Shown in pieces: positions 9,166 to 17,960 of a stretch of DNA of 64,000 bases. The notes beneath the pieces were generated by a model that had not been told where the DNA came from, made no database searches, and worked only from the letters and a program-made list of their open reading frames with translations. Each line of letters opens with the position of its first letter. Within the stretch, counting starts at the first letter, position 1. Source of the stretch: Fibrobacter succinogenes (GTDB lineage: Bacteria; Fibrobacterota; Fibrobacteria; Fibrobacterales; Fibrobacteraceae); the NCBI GenBank assembly GCA_902756345.1, contig CACVQR010000008.1, positions 1 to 64,000 on the forward strand, read 5' to 3'. Both the position numbers and the translations under genes were made by a program.

Positions 9166-9320
9166 AATGTGCCCAAATTTAGAAAATTACGCAATTCCTG
9201 ACCTTGATTATAACTAAAGAAGGCACCGTTATGCACATTCGTAAGATATAAGGAACAACTTTTCGTTCACGGGGTGTTCGCTATAATACGAGGTGCTTGT
9301 TGCTCACACAGACCGCAACT

Positions 9321-12134
9321 TTACTTAAATACCGCGGTCAGGGCATCGATTTCACCCGGATTGACCGAACGCACCTGCTCCATTACACCATCGTTCCAGC
9401 CCGCCCAAACGCCACCGACGGTTGGCTCGGCTTCGAGTGTCACGGGGAGTCCTTCAAAGAAATTGACCGCCAGCGGGTACAAATCTATTTTCAGTCCATG
9501 GACTTTTATGATACCCGGTCCGCTTACCGAAAGTGACAACGCAATCGGGCGACCCAGTTCAAAGTATTCGCGCAGTTCATCGTACATGACTTCCGGGCGA
9601 TCCTTCGCAAAGCTCTTGATATCTTCAAGCTCTCGGTCCATTCTCGAAGCATTCAAACGCCAGCGTTCCTGATCGCGCGGAATTTCCGATTCGATTTCGG
9701 ACATCATGCTTTCGATACGGGCCAGTACGCGCGCGCTCGAGAAATTCATATTCAACAGCACCGCCATGCGGTTTACGAACGCCGTACGGAACCCGGGATT
9801 TTCAAGCAGGCTCCGGAACAGGAACGTATACTCGGGGCCGTTTGGCCAAGAAGGTCCGTCTTCTGCCGCGGCGAATTCAAAGATATTGTTCGTGTATTCG
9901 CTATAGCCGTTGCCCATTCCGAAATCCATGTCGTACAGGAACCATTTCCATTTCGTTTTCGGATTGCCGCTGCGCCATTTTTTCAGATTGTTGCCGGGCC
10001 AGTCGCGGTTATTCGCATACATTTCGGTCTGCATGTAATTCATGAAATTGTCAACGTCTATTTGCGACGATATATACGCATAATTCGTTTCGTTTTCGAG
10101 GCTGTTCAATTCAAGCCACTCCATCAGCGCCACGTAATCGACGGCGGAGCCTGCCGACACGGAATTGTCCGCCTTGAGCAGGTCGATATTGTCCGGATTC
10201 AACCCGTAATGCGTTTCAAAATAGTATTCCGTCGAGCGTTCGCGAATGCTATGGATGCCATAGTATTCACCGTTATAGTACACCACCGCAAATCGCCCGC
10301 GCTGGTAATCCACACCCAGGCCTTCGCTAATCGAACTTGCCAGGCGGTCGCGAATGTAATCGTTACCGAAATTGCTTCCGTTATTACGCAAAATGAAAAC
10401 CTTGAACTTGTCCAGCTCCGGAAATTCCGGGAACAGGCAATAACGCAAGCGCTTGTCGCCATACTTTTCGCGGAAGGTGATCGCGACCGATTTCTTGTCG
10501 TTCTGGCGGCTGTAATTTCCAAAAATCTTGAGACCCGCACGTTTCACGAACGCCGGCGCATTCACGCCCGGTTCCAAGAATTCCACCGTCACGGGGATTT
10601 CCTTGTCGAGCCAGTAATTCGCACCATAATGCGGAGCCTTGCTCTGCGCGAAATTTCCTTCCATGTAGATTCCCGAATCCGGATCAAAAAGCGAATTCGG
10701 ATCCGCTGTCAAGAGCACCACCGGCAAGGAATGTCTTTCGCCCAAGACATAAGTGCGCACCATTTCTTCGCCAGGGAGTTTTCCCGCCTCAAAAGAGGCA
10801 CAGCGAATCGTCGTCGATGAATCCACCGCCAGCGAAACCGTCTCCGGAGAATCTGCCGTAGGCGCAAGGCCGCCCTTTTCGCAACGCACATTCGCGCCCT
10901 CAGGCAAGGCAATCACAAAAGGCTCCGCATAAAAACCTGATGACGGAATTTCTGTCAAAGTATCGACCGCCGGCGAACGCGACTGCACCACCGGTTGCGC
11001 CGCAAGGCCATAGGGCGAAGCGTCGCCAAAGCCAAAGCCCATCGTGCCGTCAGCAAGTGTGCCAAAGTTCCAAGTTTTCCCTACAGACATTTCTGGGTAT
11101 GCAATAGAATCTACAATCGCCGTATCCGCATTCAGCAAATACAGGCGCCCACCCGACTCAGAAATCTTGAAGCCCGCATGCGGTTCATGCCCACGGTTAC
11201 GGGCAATGTAGCTGAAAACCTTGACAGTCACTTCTTGAGACTCGTTCGCCTCGGGGCTCATGCGCGTGCCGTAAATATTCTTGAGGTCCGGGAACGTTGT
11301 CCCTGTCGGGAGTGGCATACGGTAAACCGTCGAAGAATCACCGGTTCCCGTAAGCACCATTTCATAGCCCTTCCAGTCATCGATATCGGGCTGCGTGAGC
11401 CTGAAAGACACCTTGCGATTCTTGGTAATGTAAGCCTGCATCAGGATTTCATTCGCCGCCGAAATGTCGAGCACATCGTCCTTGTCGGAACTTCCAGTGC
11501 CCACGAATACTGCAATCGAAGACCAGCCAAGCTCCTCGTTCTCGCCCAATCGCATCACGGCTCCAAAACGACTTTCACCATTTTCCTTAAAGCAGTTCTT
11601 TTTCTGACCAGGCAAGGGATCCGCATAGCTATAACCCGGCGGGTCGCTTTGGGAATCGGTCCATGTCCAGCAACCAGGTCCAATCATGTCAAGCGAATCA
11701 TGCGGCAATACGTAATCAGGGTAATTCTTGCCCGACATGAACACCAGCAGAAACGCATTTGGTGCCATTTTCACATTCCCGAATTTCCACTTGAACGGTT
11801 CCGTTTTCGAATCGGTCAAATACAGGCCTGACAAATCTACCGTATCGGCCGAGGTATTGAAAAGTTCTACCCAGCCGGCATCACCACCCTCGTGGTCCTC
11901 ATAAACGATATTGATCGGGTCAATCTCGGTAAACATGACCGGGCCACCCACAAACCGGAGCGTTACACTATCGGCAGCCGTAGAATCATTTGCTGGAACA
12001 TCCTGTTCAGACTTGGAAGAACTCGACGAATCATCGGAACATGCCGAGAACACCAAAAACGACAGCAACAATATGCCAGAGAACGACCCTCCGGCCTTAC
12101 GAACTAAAGACGAGAAAAAACGCCAACACACCAT
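9321..12134 (-). CDS. CotH-like lipoprotein with lamin-tail domain
   Basis: The 937-residue protein has a lipoprotein signal (LVFSAC, Cys 32) and a serine-rich spacer (SDDSSSSSKSE). Then follow a lamin-tail-like domain (VMFTEIDPINIVYEDHE to about 170), a chitobiase C-terminal-like module (SGFYAEPFVIALPEGANVRC near 400) and a CotH kinase-like domain: RNNGSNFGNDYIRDRLASS, YYGIHSIRERS, NRDWPGNNLKKWR and the metal-binding YDMDFGMGNG near 745. A final repeat domain ends in LTAVFK. Some spore CotH proteins are protein kinases; in Fibrobacter-like organisms the role is unknown. A second protein of the same design lies at 55073-57613. TATATT ends 6 bases before the ATG. No terminator is obvious in 9166-9320. 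Confidence 0.85.
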   Translation of the reverse strand: MVCWRFFSSLVRKAGGSFSGILLLSFLVFSACSDDSSSSSKSEQDVPANDSTAADSVTLRFVGGPVMFTEIDPINIVYEDHEGGDAGWVELFNTSADTVDLSGLYLTDSKTEPFKWKFGNVKMAPNAFLLVFMSGKNYPDYVLPHDSLDMIGPGCWTWTDSQSDPPGYSYADPLPGQKKNCFKENGESRFGAVMRLGENEELGWSSIAVFVGTGSSDKDDVLDISAANEILMQAYITKNRKVSFRLTQPDIDDWKGYEMVLTGTGDSSTVYRMPLPTGTTFPDLKNIYGTRMSPEANESQEVTVKVFSYIARNRGHEPHAGFKISESGGRLYLLNADTAIVDSIAYPEMSVGKTWNFGTLADGTMGFGFGDASPYGLAAQPVVQSRSPAVDTLTEIPSSGFYAEPFVIALPEGANVRCEKGGLAPTADSPETVSLAVDSSTTIRCASFEAGKLPGEEMVRTYVLGERHSLPVVLLTADPNSLFDPDSGIYMEGNFAQSKAPHYGANYWLDKEIPVTVEFLEPGVNAPAFVKRAGLKIFGNYSRQNDKKSVAITFREKYGDKRLRYCLFPEFPELDKFKVFILRNNGSNFGNDYIRDRLASSISEGLGVDYQRGRFAVVYYNGEYYGIHSIRERSTEYYFETHYGLNPDNIDLLKADNSVSAGSAVDYVALMEWLELNSLENETNYAYISSQIDVDNFMNYMQTEMYANNRDWPGNNLKKWRSGNPKTKWKWFLYDMDFGMGNGYSEYTNNIFEFAAAEDGPSWPNGPEYTFLFRSLLENPGFRTAFVNRMAVLLNMNFSSARVLARIESMMSEIESEIPRDQERWRLNASRMDRELEDIKSFAKDRPEVMYDELREYFELGRPIALSLSVSGPGIIKVHGLKIDLYPLAVNFFEGLPVTLEAEPTVGGVWAGWNDGVMEQVRSVNPGEIDALTAVFK

Positions 12135-12184
12135 GTATTGAATATATATTAAATCGCCTACAATCGGCGAATAGTAAGATATTC

Positions 12185-13030
12185 TTAAAGTTGTTGTTTA
12201 TTCTTTCTTCTAGGGCGGCGCACAATGAACAGGCATGCACCAATCAACACAAGGGTCACCGAAATCACCTTGCCCATCGGGAACGTTTCCGAAAATACGA
12301 GCACGCCGGCCAAAGTCGGCACCGCAGCGCCAACGGCCGCGCTGAACGGAATAATGAACAGCGCGCGACCGCGGGAGAACGATACCTGCGAATACAAGAA
12401 GGCTATGCCATACGTCGCAATGTAGCCGAGCGTCCTAAAATCCAAAAGCAAGTTCGCAATCGAAGAAAGTTCGATATGGTCCAAGTCAAAATCCATCGCG
12501 AGACTCTTATAGAATGCTGCCGAAAGTCCAAAACCCACACCCATAATCAAGGAGTCGACCATTTCGCGGTCCTTGACCCACAAATGCGCCAGCAACGTCA
12601 CGGCACTCAGCCCGCCGGCGTATGCCCACAGCATTCCGACATTCTGGACCGCCGTCGATCCGCCCAGGTTTTCGACAGAGTACAACAGGCCAGCCACCAC
12701 AAAACAAATCGCGATCACAATGCGCTTGGTCAAAGCCTCTTTCAAAATGCAAAATCCCATGAGGGCGGTAAGCACCGGATTCAAGACCATCATGGGCTGC
12801 ACCTGGCTCAAGTCATAGCGGGCCATGGCAATGTAGTAGCCGAGCGTGGCAAGGCCAGAACAGCAAATACCTAGCCACCAGAACTTGTTGGTGACAACAC
12901 CCTTGAAAAATTCCCAAGGTTTCGAAGTACCGCCCGTGCGCTTGCCCACCGCAGACACGCCCGATTTTTCGAGAATGTTCCCGCAAGCAAAAAGAAACGC
13001 CGGTCCGATAGTAAGGAGAAGAAAGAGCAT
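12185..13030 (-). CDS. DMT-superfamily (EamA-like) transporter
   Basis: A 281-residue membrane protein with about ten predicted helices in two repeats of five, the design of drug/metabolite transporters: LFLLLTIGPAFLFACGNILEK at the N-terminus, LSQVQPMMVLNPVLTALMG near 82 and the second half ending IPFSAAVGAAVPTLAGVLVF. The C-terminal tail is basic (RRPRRKNKQQ). Substrate is unknown. The start codon is only 15 bases after the stop of the four-helix-bundle gene and 4 bases from the end of that repeat element, so its upstream control region seems to have been supplied or disrupted by the element. Confidence 0.8.
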   Translation of the reverse strand: MLFLLLTIGPAFLFACGNILEKSGVSAVGKRTGGTSKPWEFFKGVVTNKFWWLGICCSGLATLGYYIAMARYDLSQVQPMMVLNPVLTALMGFCILKEALTKRIVIAICFVVAGLLYSVENLGGSTAVQNVGMLWAYAGGLSAVTLLAHLWVKDREMVDSLIMGVGFGLSAAFYKSLAMDFDLDHIELSSIANLLLDFRTLGYIATYGIAFLYSQVSFSRGRALFIIPFSAAVGAAVPTLAGVLVFSETFPMGKVISVTLVLIGACLFIVRRPRRKNKQQL

Positions 13031-13033
13031 AGC

Positions 13034-13478
13034 AGTTGGTAGAACTTAGTTGGTAGAACTTAGAAATTTTCTAGAAGTAGGTTTTTCTAATCCATGCAAC
13101 ATCTTAATAATTTCATTTAAAGCTACTATAGAGGTTTGAACATCTTCATCATTTAAATAACCAAGATTTTTACAAATCAAAAGTTGAGTTTCCAACTCTG
13201 TTGCTGAACCTCTGGCAACTCTCATGAAAAAAGATTTTTCATTTTGATTATAACGACCACAGCCTTCAGCAATATTAGACGGTATAGAAACAACAGCCCG
13301 CCTCATCTGATCTGACAATGCGTAATTTTCTTCCCTAGGCAATTTTTTTACAAGGCCATAAACATTCGTAGTCAAAGACATAGCCTTTTGCCAAACAATC
13401 AATTTCTTATAATTCGATTCCATACGTATATAGAACGGTTGTTCTAAAATCTAAGTTCTAAGCTCTAAGTTCTATAAC
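13034..13478. mobile_element. Heptamer-arm element carrying a four-helix-bundle gene
   Basis: Left arm: two exact copies of GTTGGTAGAACTTA (13035-13062), i.e. four 7-bp units. Right arm: 7-bp units CTAAGTT, CTAAGCT, CTAAGTT, CTATAAC at 13451-13478. The arms are inverted relative to each other (AGAACTTAG versus CTAAGTTCT) and enclose one ORF. The ORF's stop codon (TAA) lies inside the left arm, so its last residues are encoded by the repeat; the stop codon of the upstream slt gene (TAG, 13472-13474) lies inside the right arm. Related arrays without the ORF occur at 39313 and 51660. No transposase is present. Confidence 0.65.
13046..13423 (-). CDS. Four-helix-bundle protein (S23 / IVP-like)
   Basis: A 125-residue all-helical protein of the family first seen in the intervening sequences of 23S rRNA genes; Avd of diversity-generating retroelements has a similar fold. 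Signatures: YKKLIVWQKAMSL, VYGLVKKLPREENYALSDQM, RRAVVSIPSNIAEGCGR, and the final helix. The molecular role is not established. Here it stands outside rRNA, bracketed by inverted arrays of 7-bp units, and its last codons (LSSTN and stop) come from the repeat arm. TATATA lies just before the ATG (minus strand). The gene is much more AT-rich than slt and the DMT gene on either side, a sign of separate origin. Confidence 0.85.
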   Translation of the reverse strand: MESNYKKLIVWQKAMSLTTNVYGLVKKLPREENYALSDQMRRAVVSIPSNIAEGCGRYNQNEKSFFMRVARGSATELETQLLICKNLGYLNDEDVQTSIVALNEIIKMLHGLEKPTSRKFLSSTN

Positions 13479-15799
13479 CCATCATAGATTTCCTGGTAGA
13501 TCCAATAATTCCCCATGACGCGCTTTACGTAGTCGCGGGTTTCCCAATAGCTAATGTCTTCGGCGCGCACATCCCAGGACTTGCCTTCGCCAGCCGCCTG
13601 CCAGCGCTTGGTGGGCTTGGGGCCTGCATTGTAATTGCCCAGCACGTACATGTAGTCGTCATTATATTCGGTCTTCAAGTCAACCAGGTAGCGGATTCCC
13701 AGACGAATGTTCATGTAGGCATTAAACAGCTGACGCGGCTCGAAATTCGGGATGCTTTCTTTTTCGGCAAGCATTTTGCCCGTTGCAGGCATAATCTGCA
13801 AGAGTCCGCAGGCACCAGCCGGCGACATGATTTCAAAATTGAAAATCGATTCCTGGCGCATCACGCTGTATACAAAGAACGGATCGATGCGGTCACCCGA
13901 ATGGAACTTGACCTGGTCCATGTACGGAACAGGGAACAGGTAATGCAGCACGTCGATGGGCGGCGCCATCAGGCGGCGTCGATCGATATTGTTCTGGAAC
14001 TGGCGAGCGAGGCGATACCCGGCAGCGGTTTCGCCCATTTCGTAGAAGAGTTTGCCGTATTCGTACAAGAAATCCAGACGTTTCGCGTTCTTCTTGCGGG
14101 CTTCGTCGTAAAGGGCAAAGGCCTGATCGCTAAAGCCGTACTGGAACAGCGTGCGAATGCGGTTGTAACGTTCCGGATTGTAAGTCGTATCGGGCTTGCC
14201 CACCTTCTGCGAGGCACGCACCCAGGCAAGCGTCTGTTCCGGAGCCATGCGCACGCCGTGTGCATACGGTACATCCTTTTCAGCCATCAGCTTGTATTCC
14301 ACCAACTTCATGCGGCTGCGGTGAGCATAGTAGGCCAGCGGGAAATCGCGAATACAGTCGAGGTAAGCTTCACGGGCCAAGGAGTCCTTTCCGATCTTCA
14401 TGTAGGCATCGCCCAGGAACATGCGGGCGCCGCTTCCGCTCCACAGGAACGGCTCCTTGGTTGCCTCAATCAGCGCCGGAATCGCTTCATTCCACTTTTC
14501 CTGTTTGAAGTACACAAAGCCAATACGGAACTTGGCCCACTGGCGCTTGATATTATTCTTAAAGCGTTTGTGCGAAAGAGTCCTGTAGCAAACAATGGCG
14601 CTATCGTACTGTTCCTTCTGTTCGTATTCGAAACCCTTCACCCACAAGTTGTTGGCGTTTTCCTTGCTGAACTGGTTTGCATCTTGCAAGGCGGCATCCA
14701 TCTTGCGGATTTCCTTTTCGTAACGGGCGGCGTTATTGCGGTACAGGCGCAGAATCGACTGCATCCACAAGGGGCGCGCTTCTACAGAATCCAGCAGGAA
14801 CTTGAACTGCTTAATGGATTCATCATCGCGCTTGAGCGTGCGCAATGTCACTGCGCGCTTTTCCCACAAGGCAATACGGGTTCCCATATCCAAGGAGCTC
14901 GGCGCAAGCTTTTTCTGCAGCGAATCTTCGGGCGGCGGGAGCGCCGCCTCCGGCGAAAGCGAGACAAGCACCGAATCCAGAATGCGAATGGAATCCAACA
15001 GAGTCAGGCATTCGTTGGCATTATCTTTGGCGCAAGCCATCCTGGCATAAGCCACCTTTTCTTCCAAAGTCTCGGGAGCGCCACGCACCTTGCGCAGCCT
15101 ACGGATGGCAGCGAAAGCGGAATCCTTGTAGTTAGAGGCACTCGTCAGGAGCCTCAGGTAAATTCGCTTCGCCTCTTTCATCTGCTTGAACTGTTCCAGA
15201 TACTGGGCATAGCGATAACGCAAAGCCGCCGCATCGTCGGACTTCGGGTACTTTTCCACGAAAACCTTCAACGAATCCGCATGGGCGCGGTCACTCAACG
15301 TAGAGTCAGCCATCGCCGCCTCAATGCGTAACCTGGATGCAACGCGGTCAAAAGAAGCATCCTGGTCCAGATTCTTGTACAGTCCCAGCACCACGCGCAT
15401 ATTCTTGTAGTCACGCAGCTTGAACAGGCACTTGGCCATTCTCAAAATCACGGAGCCATCCAACAGGGCATCGCGACCACGCAGGGAATCGTAGGCGAAG
15501 TAGGCGCTGTCCCACCATTCCTTGTAAAAGAACTGGGCCGCACGTGCAAAGTCGCGGACGTTCTTGGGCTGTGCCTTGTCTTCGCTCAAAGCCTTCAGGC
15601 GGTCGTAGCGCACCACCACATCCTGGAACTGCGAGGGCGGAATCTGTTCCAGGGACTCGTACGGATTCGGGGGCGTAAACGGCATCGACGCAATCAAGCT
15701 ATCAGTCGCTTGCGATGGTAGCGGACTCGGCGCCACAGACGTAGAGCCTGCGAACACGCACACGCCTAAAAACACAACCAACAAAACAATCCTACACAT
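13472..15799 (-). CDS. slt: Soluble lytic murein transglycosylase, Slt70-like
   Basis: The 775-residue precursor has a signal peptide (MCRIVLLVVFLGVCVFAGS), a long helical TPR-like superhelix, and a C-terminal SLT domain: FFVYSVMRQESIFN (catalytic Glu near residue 647), SPAGACGLLQIMPATG and YVLGNYNAGP. It cleaves peptidoglycan to 1,6-anhydromuropeptides in the periplasm. The start at 15799 is chosen for the signal peptide and the TAGGAG site before it; a longer frame to 15964 is not supported. A small hairpin (AAGGACC/GGTCCTT, 15822-15838) lies in the 88-base gap after ptsI. The stop codon is inside a repeat arm, so the original C-terminus may have been slightly changed. Confidence 0.92.
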   Translation of the reverse strand: MCRIVLLVVFLGVCVFAGSTSVAPSPLPSQATDSLIASMPFTPPNPYESLEQIPPSQFQDVVVRYDRLKALSEDKAQPKNVRDFARAAQFFYKEWWDSAYFAYDSLRGRDALLDGSVILRMAKCLFKLRDYKNMRVVLGLYKNLDQDASFDRVASRLRIEAAMADSTLSDRAHADSLKVFVEKYPKSDDAAALRYRYAQYLEQFKQMKEAKRIYLRLLTSASNYKDSAFAAIRRLRKVRGAPETLEEKVAYARMACAKDNANECLTLLDSIRILDSVLVSLSPEAALPPPEDSLQKKLAPSSLDMGTRIALWEKRAVTLRTLKRDDESIKQFKFLLDSVEARPLWMQSILRLYRNNAARYEKEIRKMDAALQDANQFSKENANNLWVKGFEYEQKEQYDSAIVCYRTLSHKRFKNNIKRQWAKFRIGFVYFKQEKWNEAIPALIEATKEPFLWSGSGARMFLGDAYMKIGKDSLAREAYLDCIRDFPLAYYAHRSRMKLVEYKLMAEKDVPYAHGVRMAPEQTLAWVRASQKVGKPDTTYNPERYNRIRTLFQYGFSDQAFALYDEARKKNAKRLDFLYEYGKLFYEMGETAAGYRLARQFQNNIDRRRLMAPPIDVLHYLFPVPYMDQVKFHSGDRIDPFFVYSVMRQESIFNFEIMSPAGACGLLQIMPATGKMLAEKESIPNFEPRQLFNAYMNIRLGIRYLVDLKTEYNDDYMYVLGNYNAGPKPTKRWQAAGEGKSWDVRAEDISYWETRDYVKRVMGNYWIYQEIYDGL

Positions 15800-15887
15800 A
15801 TTTTCTCCTAAAGTCTGCCGCAAGGACCTTCGGTCCTTCAAGCAGGGAGCGTTACCGCAAACCGATTCTGCGATAGGCTCATTCCGT

Positions 15888-17708
15888 CTATTTCTTACTG
15901 CTGTCCACCTGACCCACAAAGCTGGAGATGCCCAAGTCGCGAATCGTCTGGGCATACTTGCCACGCATAAAGGAGTTCACGCTTTCCGCATCATCCATCT
16001 GCAACACCGTCAGCGCAGAATCGCGCACATCTTCGAAGTTAATCGAGCGAATAATCTTCTTTGTGGACATCACGCTCCACGGAGTCATCGAGAGTTCGTC
16101 AACTCCAAGGCCAACCAGCAGCAGCACGCTCAACGGGTCCGCACTCATTTCACCACAAACCGCCACAGGGATTCCTTCACGGTGTGCCGCCTGAACCGTC
16201 TGGTAAATCATGCTGAGCACTGCCGGATGGTGAGGCTGGAACATGTCCGTAATCAATTCGTTCGTACGGTCCACGGCAAGCGTAAATTGTACAAGGTCGT
16301 TCGTACCGATGCTAAAGAAGTCCACTTCTTTGGCGAGCTTGTCGACAATCATCACGGCAGCAGGCACTTCAATCATCACGCCGATTTTCACCTTCGCGAC
16401 TTTCTTGCCGGCCGCTTCCAGTTCCTTTCGGCACTTGACAATGCATGCCTTGGCGCGACGGAATTCTCCCATGCCAGAAATCATGGGTAACAACAGCCGC
16501 AAGTTTTCCTTGGTGTTGGCAAGGAGCAAGGCCTTGAGTTGCGTACAGAAAATATCTTCGCGGTCCAAGCACACGCGAATGGAACGCCAACCCATAAACG
16601 GGTTCGATTCGTTCACTGCCGTAATGCCACTCACCAGCTTGTCGCCGCCGGCATCCAGAGTACGGATCGTCACCGGGCAGGGGTACATGGTTTCAAGAAT
16701 GTAGCGGTACGCGTCGCGCTGTTCATCCTGAGTGGGAGCGTCGTTTCGCAAGAACAAAAATTCAGAACGGTACAGGCCGATTCCCGTCGCACCGAAGTCG
16801 GTCACCTTTTCCGATTCCGACGGAAGTTCAATGTTGGCGTGCAGGGTAATGTACTTGCCGTCGCGGGTCATCGGCTCCAGCTGGCGCATCGTGAACAATT
16901 CACGGCGCTGCCTTTCGAAGACTTCTTGCCTTTCGTGGAAATCCTTGACGTCATCCTGGTTCGGATTGATAATGACCTGGCCGCTTGAGCCGTCGACAAT
17001 CACCGTGTCGCCGGTCTTGACTTGGGCCGCAAAATTTCTAAGGCCAGACACCAACGGTATCTGGAGCGAGCGAGCCAAAATGGCCACGTGGCTCGTGCGG
17101 CCACCGGTATCCATCGCAAGCCCCGCCACCTGGCCGGGCTTGATCGACATCAAAAGGCTCGGTAAAAGTTCGTGCCCGACAAGCACCACTCCGTCTTCGG
17201 TAGCCACATCCTCGAGCACCGGTCCGGAATCTTCCATGGCCGCCATCAAGCGGTTGTACACGTCCCTCAGGTCGGCCGCCTTGTCGCGCATGGCCGGCGA
17301 GTCAATCTGTTCGAACTTGTCGATGTAGGCACCCAAGACCACATGCACCGACCAGCGGGCATTCTTGTGTTCCTTGCGGACCTTGTCGATTACCCCGTTG
17401 ATCAAAGTGGGGTCCTGTAAAATCATCAGGTGAGTCGCAAAGATTAGGCTGTCCTTCATCCCGGTGCGACTTTCGGAAAGTTCCTTGATCTGTGAAACTT
17501 CCTTGACCGTCTTGTGGACCGCCTTCAAGAAAAGCTGTTCTTCGTCCGCAAGTCGGCTCTCGGGGAGAGTCTCCTCCACCACCGAAATCTTCCGGTTCGT
17601 GACCGGAAAAATACATCCCATGGCAAAGCCCGGGGATGCAGGAACGCCCGTCATAACAGTACGGACGTGTTCCGGCTTCTTAACAGGGTTCTTCGTTGAA
17701 GTGGTCAT
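15888..17708 (-). CDS. ptsI: Phosphoenolpyruvate-protein phosphotransferase (enzyme I)
   Basis: A 606-residue enzyme I that autophosphorylates from PEP and passes phosphate to HPr. The phospho-histidine motif GGRTSHVAILARS places His 207; the PEP-binding half has LYRSEFLFL, TLDAGGDK, NPFMGWRSIR, GVMIEVPAAV, FFSIGTNDLVQFTLAVDR and the catalytic Cys of VAVCGEMSAD. The start at 17708 overlaps the end of ptsH by 29 bases, so the pair is co-translated. No sugar-specific EII gene is present in this window; a regulatory rather than transport role is possible. Confidence 0.95.
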   Translation of the reverse strand: MTTSTKNPVKKPEHVRTVMTGVPASPGFAMGCIFPVTNRKISVVEETLPESRLADEEQLFLKAVHKTVKEVSQIKELSESRTGMKDSLIFATHLMILQDPTLINGVIDKVRKEHKNARWSVHVVLGAYIDKFEQIDSPAMRDKAADLRDVYNRLMAAMEDSGPVLEDVATEDGVVLVGHELLPSLLMSIKPGQVAGLAMDTGGRTSHVAILARSLQIPLVSGLRNFAAQVKTGDTVIVDGSSGQVIINPNQDDVKDFHERQEVFERQRRELFTMRQLEPMTRDGKYITLHANIELPSESEKVTDFGATGIGLYRSEFLFLRNDAPTQDEQRDAYRYILETMYPCPVTIRTLDAGGDKLVSGITAVNESNPFMGWRSIRVCLDREDIFCTQLKALLLANTKENLRLLLPMISGMGEFRRAKACIVKCRKELEAAGKKVAKVKIGVMIEVPAAVMIVDKLAKEVDFFSIGTNDLVQFTLAVDRTNELITDMFQPHHPAVLSMIYQTVQAAHREGIPVAVCGEMSADPLSVLLLVGLGVDELSMTPWSVMSTKKIIRSINFEDVRDSALTVLQMDDAESVNSFMRGKYAQTIRDLGISSFVGQVDSSKK

Positions 17709-17952
17709 TAAACAGACTTTCCAACTGAGACGCGACCTGTTCTTCGTCTTCGCCATCAATTTCGAATTTGACTTCGGAACCTGCAGGAATAGCAAGCATC
17801 ATCACATTCAAGATGCTCTTGGCATTCGCCTTCGATCCCTCGAACACGATGGATATATCGCTCTTGGCTTGGCCGGTGATATCGACTATCATTCCGGCGG
17901 GCCTTGCGTGTATCCCCAACTTGTTTGTTACCACCAATGCTTTTTCGATCAT
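17680..17952 (-). CDS. ptsH: HPr phosphocarrier protein
   Basis: A 90-residue HPr, the normal family length. GIHARPAG contains the phosphorylated His 15, and KSILNVMMLA contains Ser 46, the position phosphorylated by HPr kinase in many bacteria. It relays phosphate from enzyme I. It lies 8 bases after the MCE gene and overlaps ptsI by 29 bases. The acidic C-terminus ends in EEPC, slightly longer than usual. Confidence 0.95.
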   Translation of the reverse strand: MIEKALVVTNKLGIHARPAGMIVDITGQAKSDISIVFEGSKANAKSILNVMMLAIPAGSEVKFEIDGEDEEQVASQLESLFNDHFNEEPC

Positions 17953-17960
17953 TGTTTTCC

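Noticed and set aside
7774-9201. Plus-strand 475-codon frame opposite ugd
   Set aside because: Shadow of ugd, which has all catalytic motifs.
15800-15964. 55-residue N-terminal extension of slt
   Set aside because: It overlaps the end of ptsI, lacks a ribosome-binding site and would hide a clear signal peptide at 15799.
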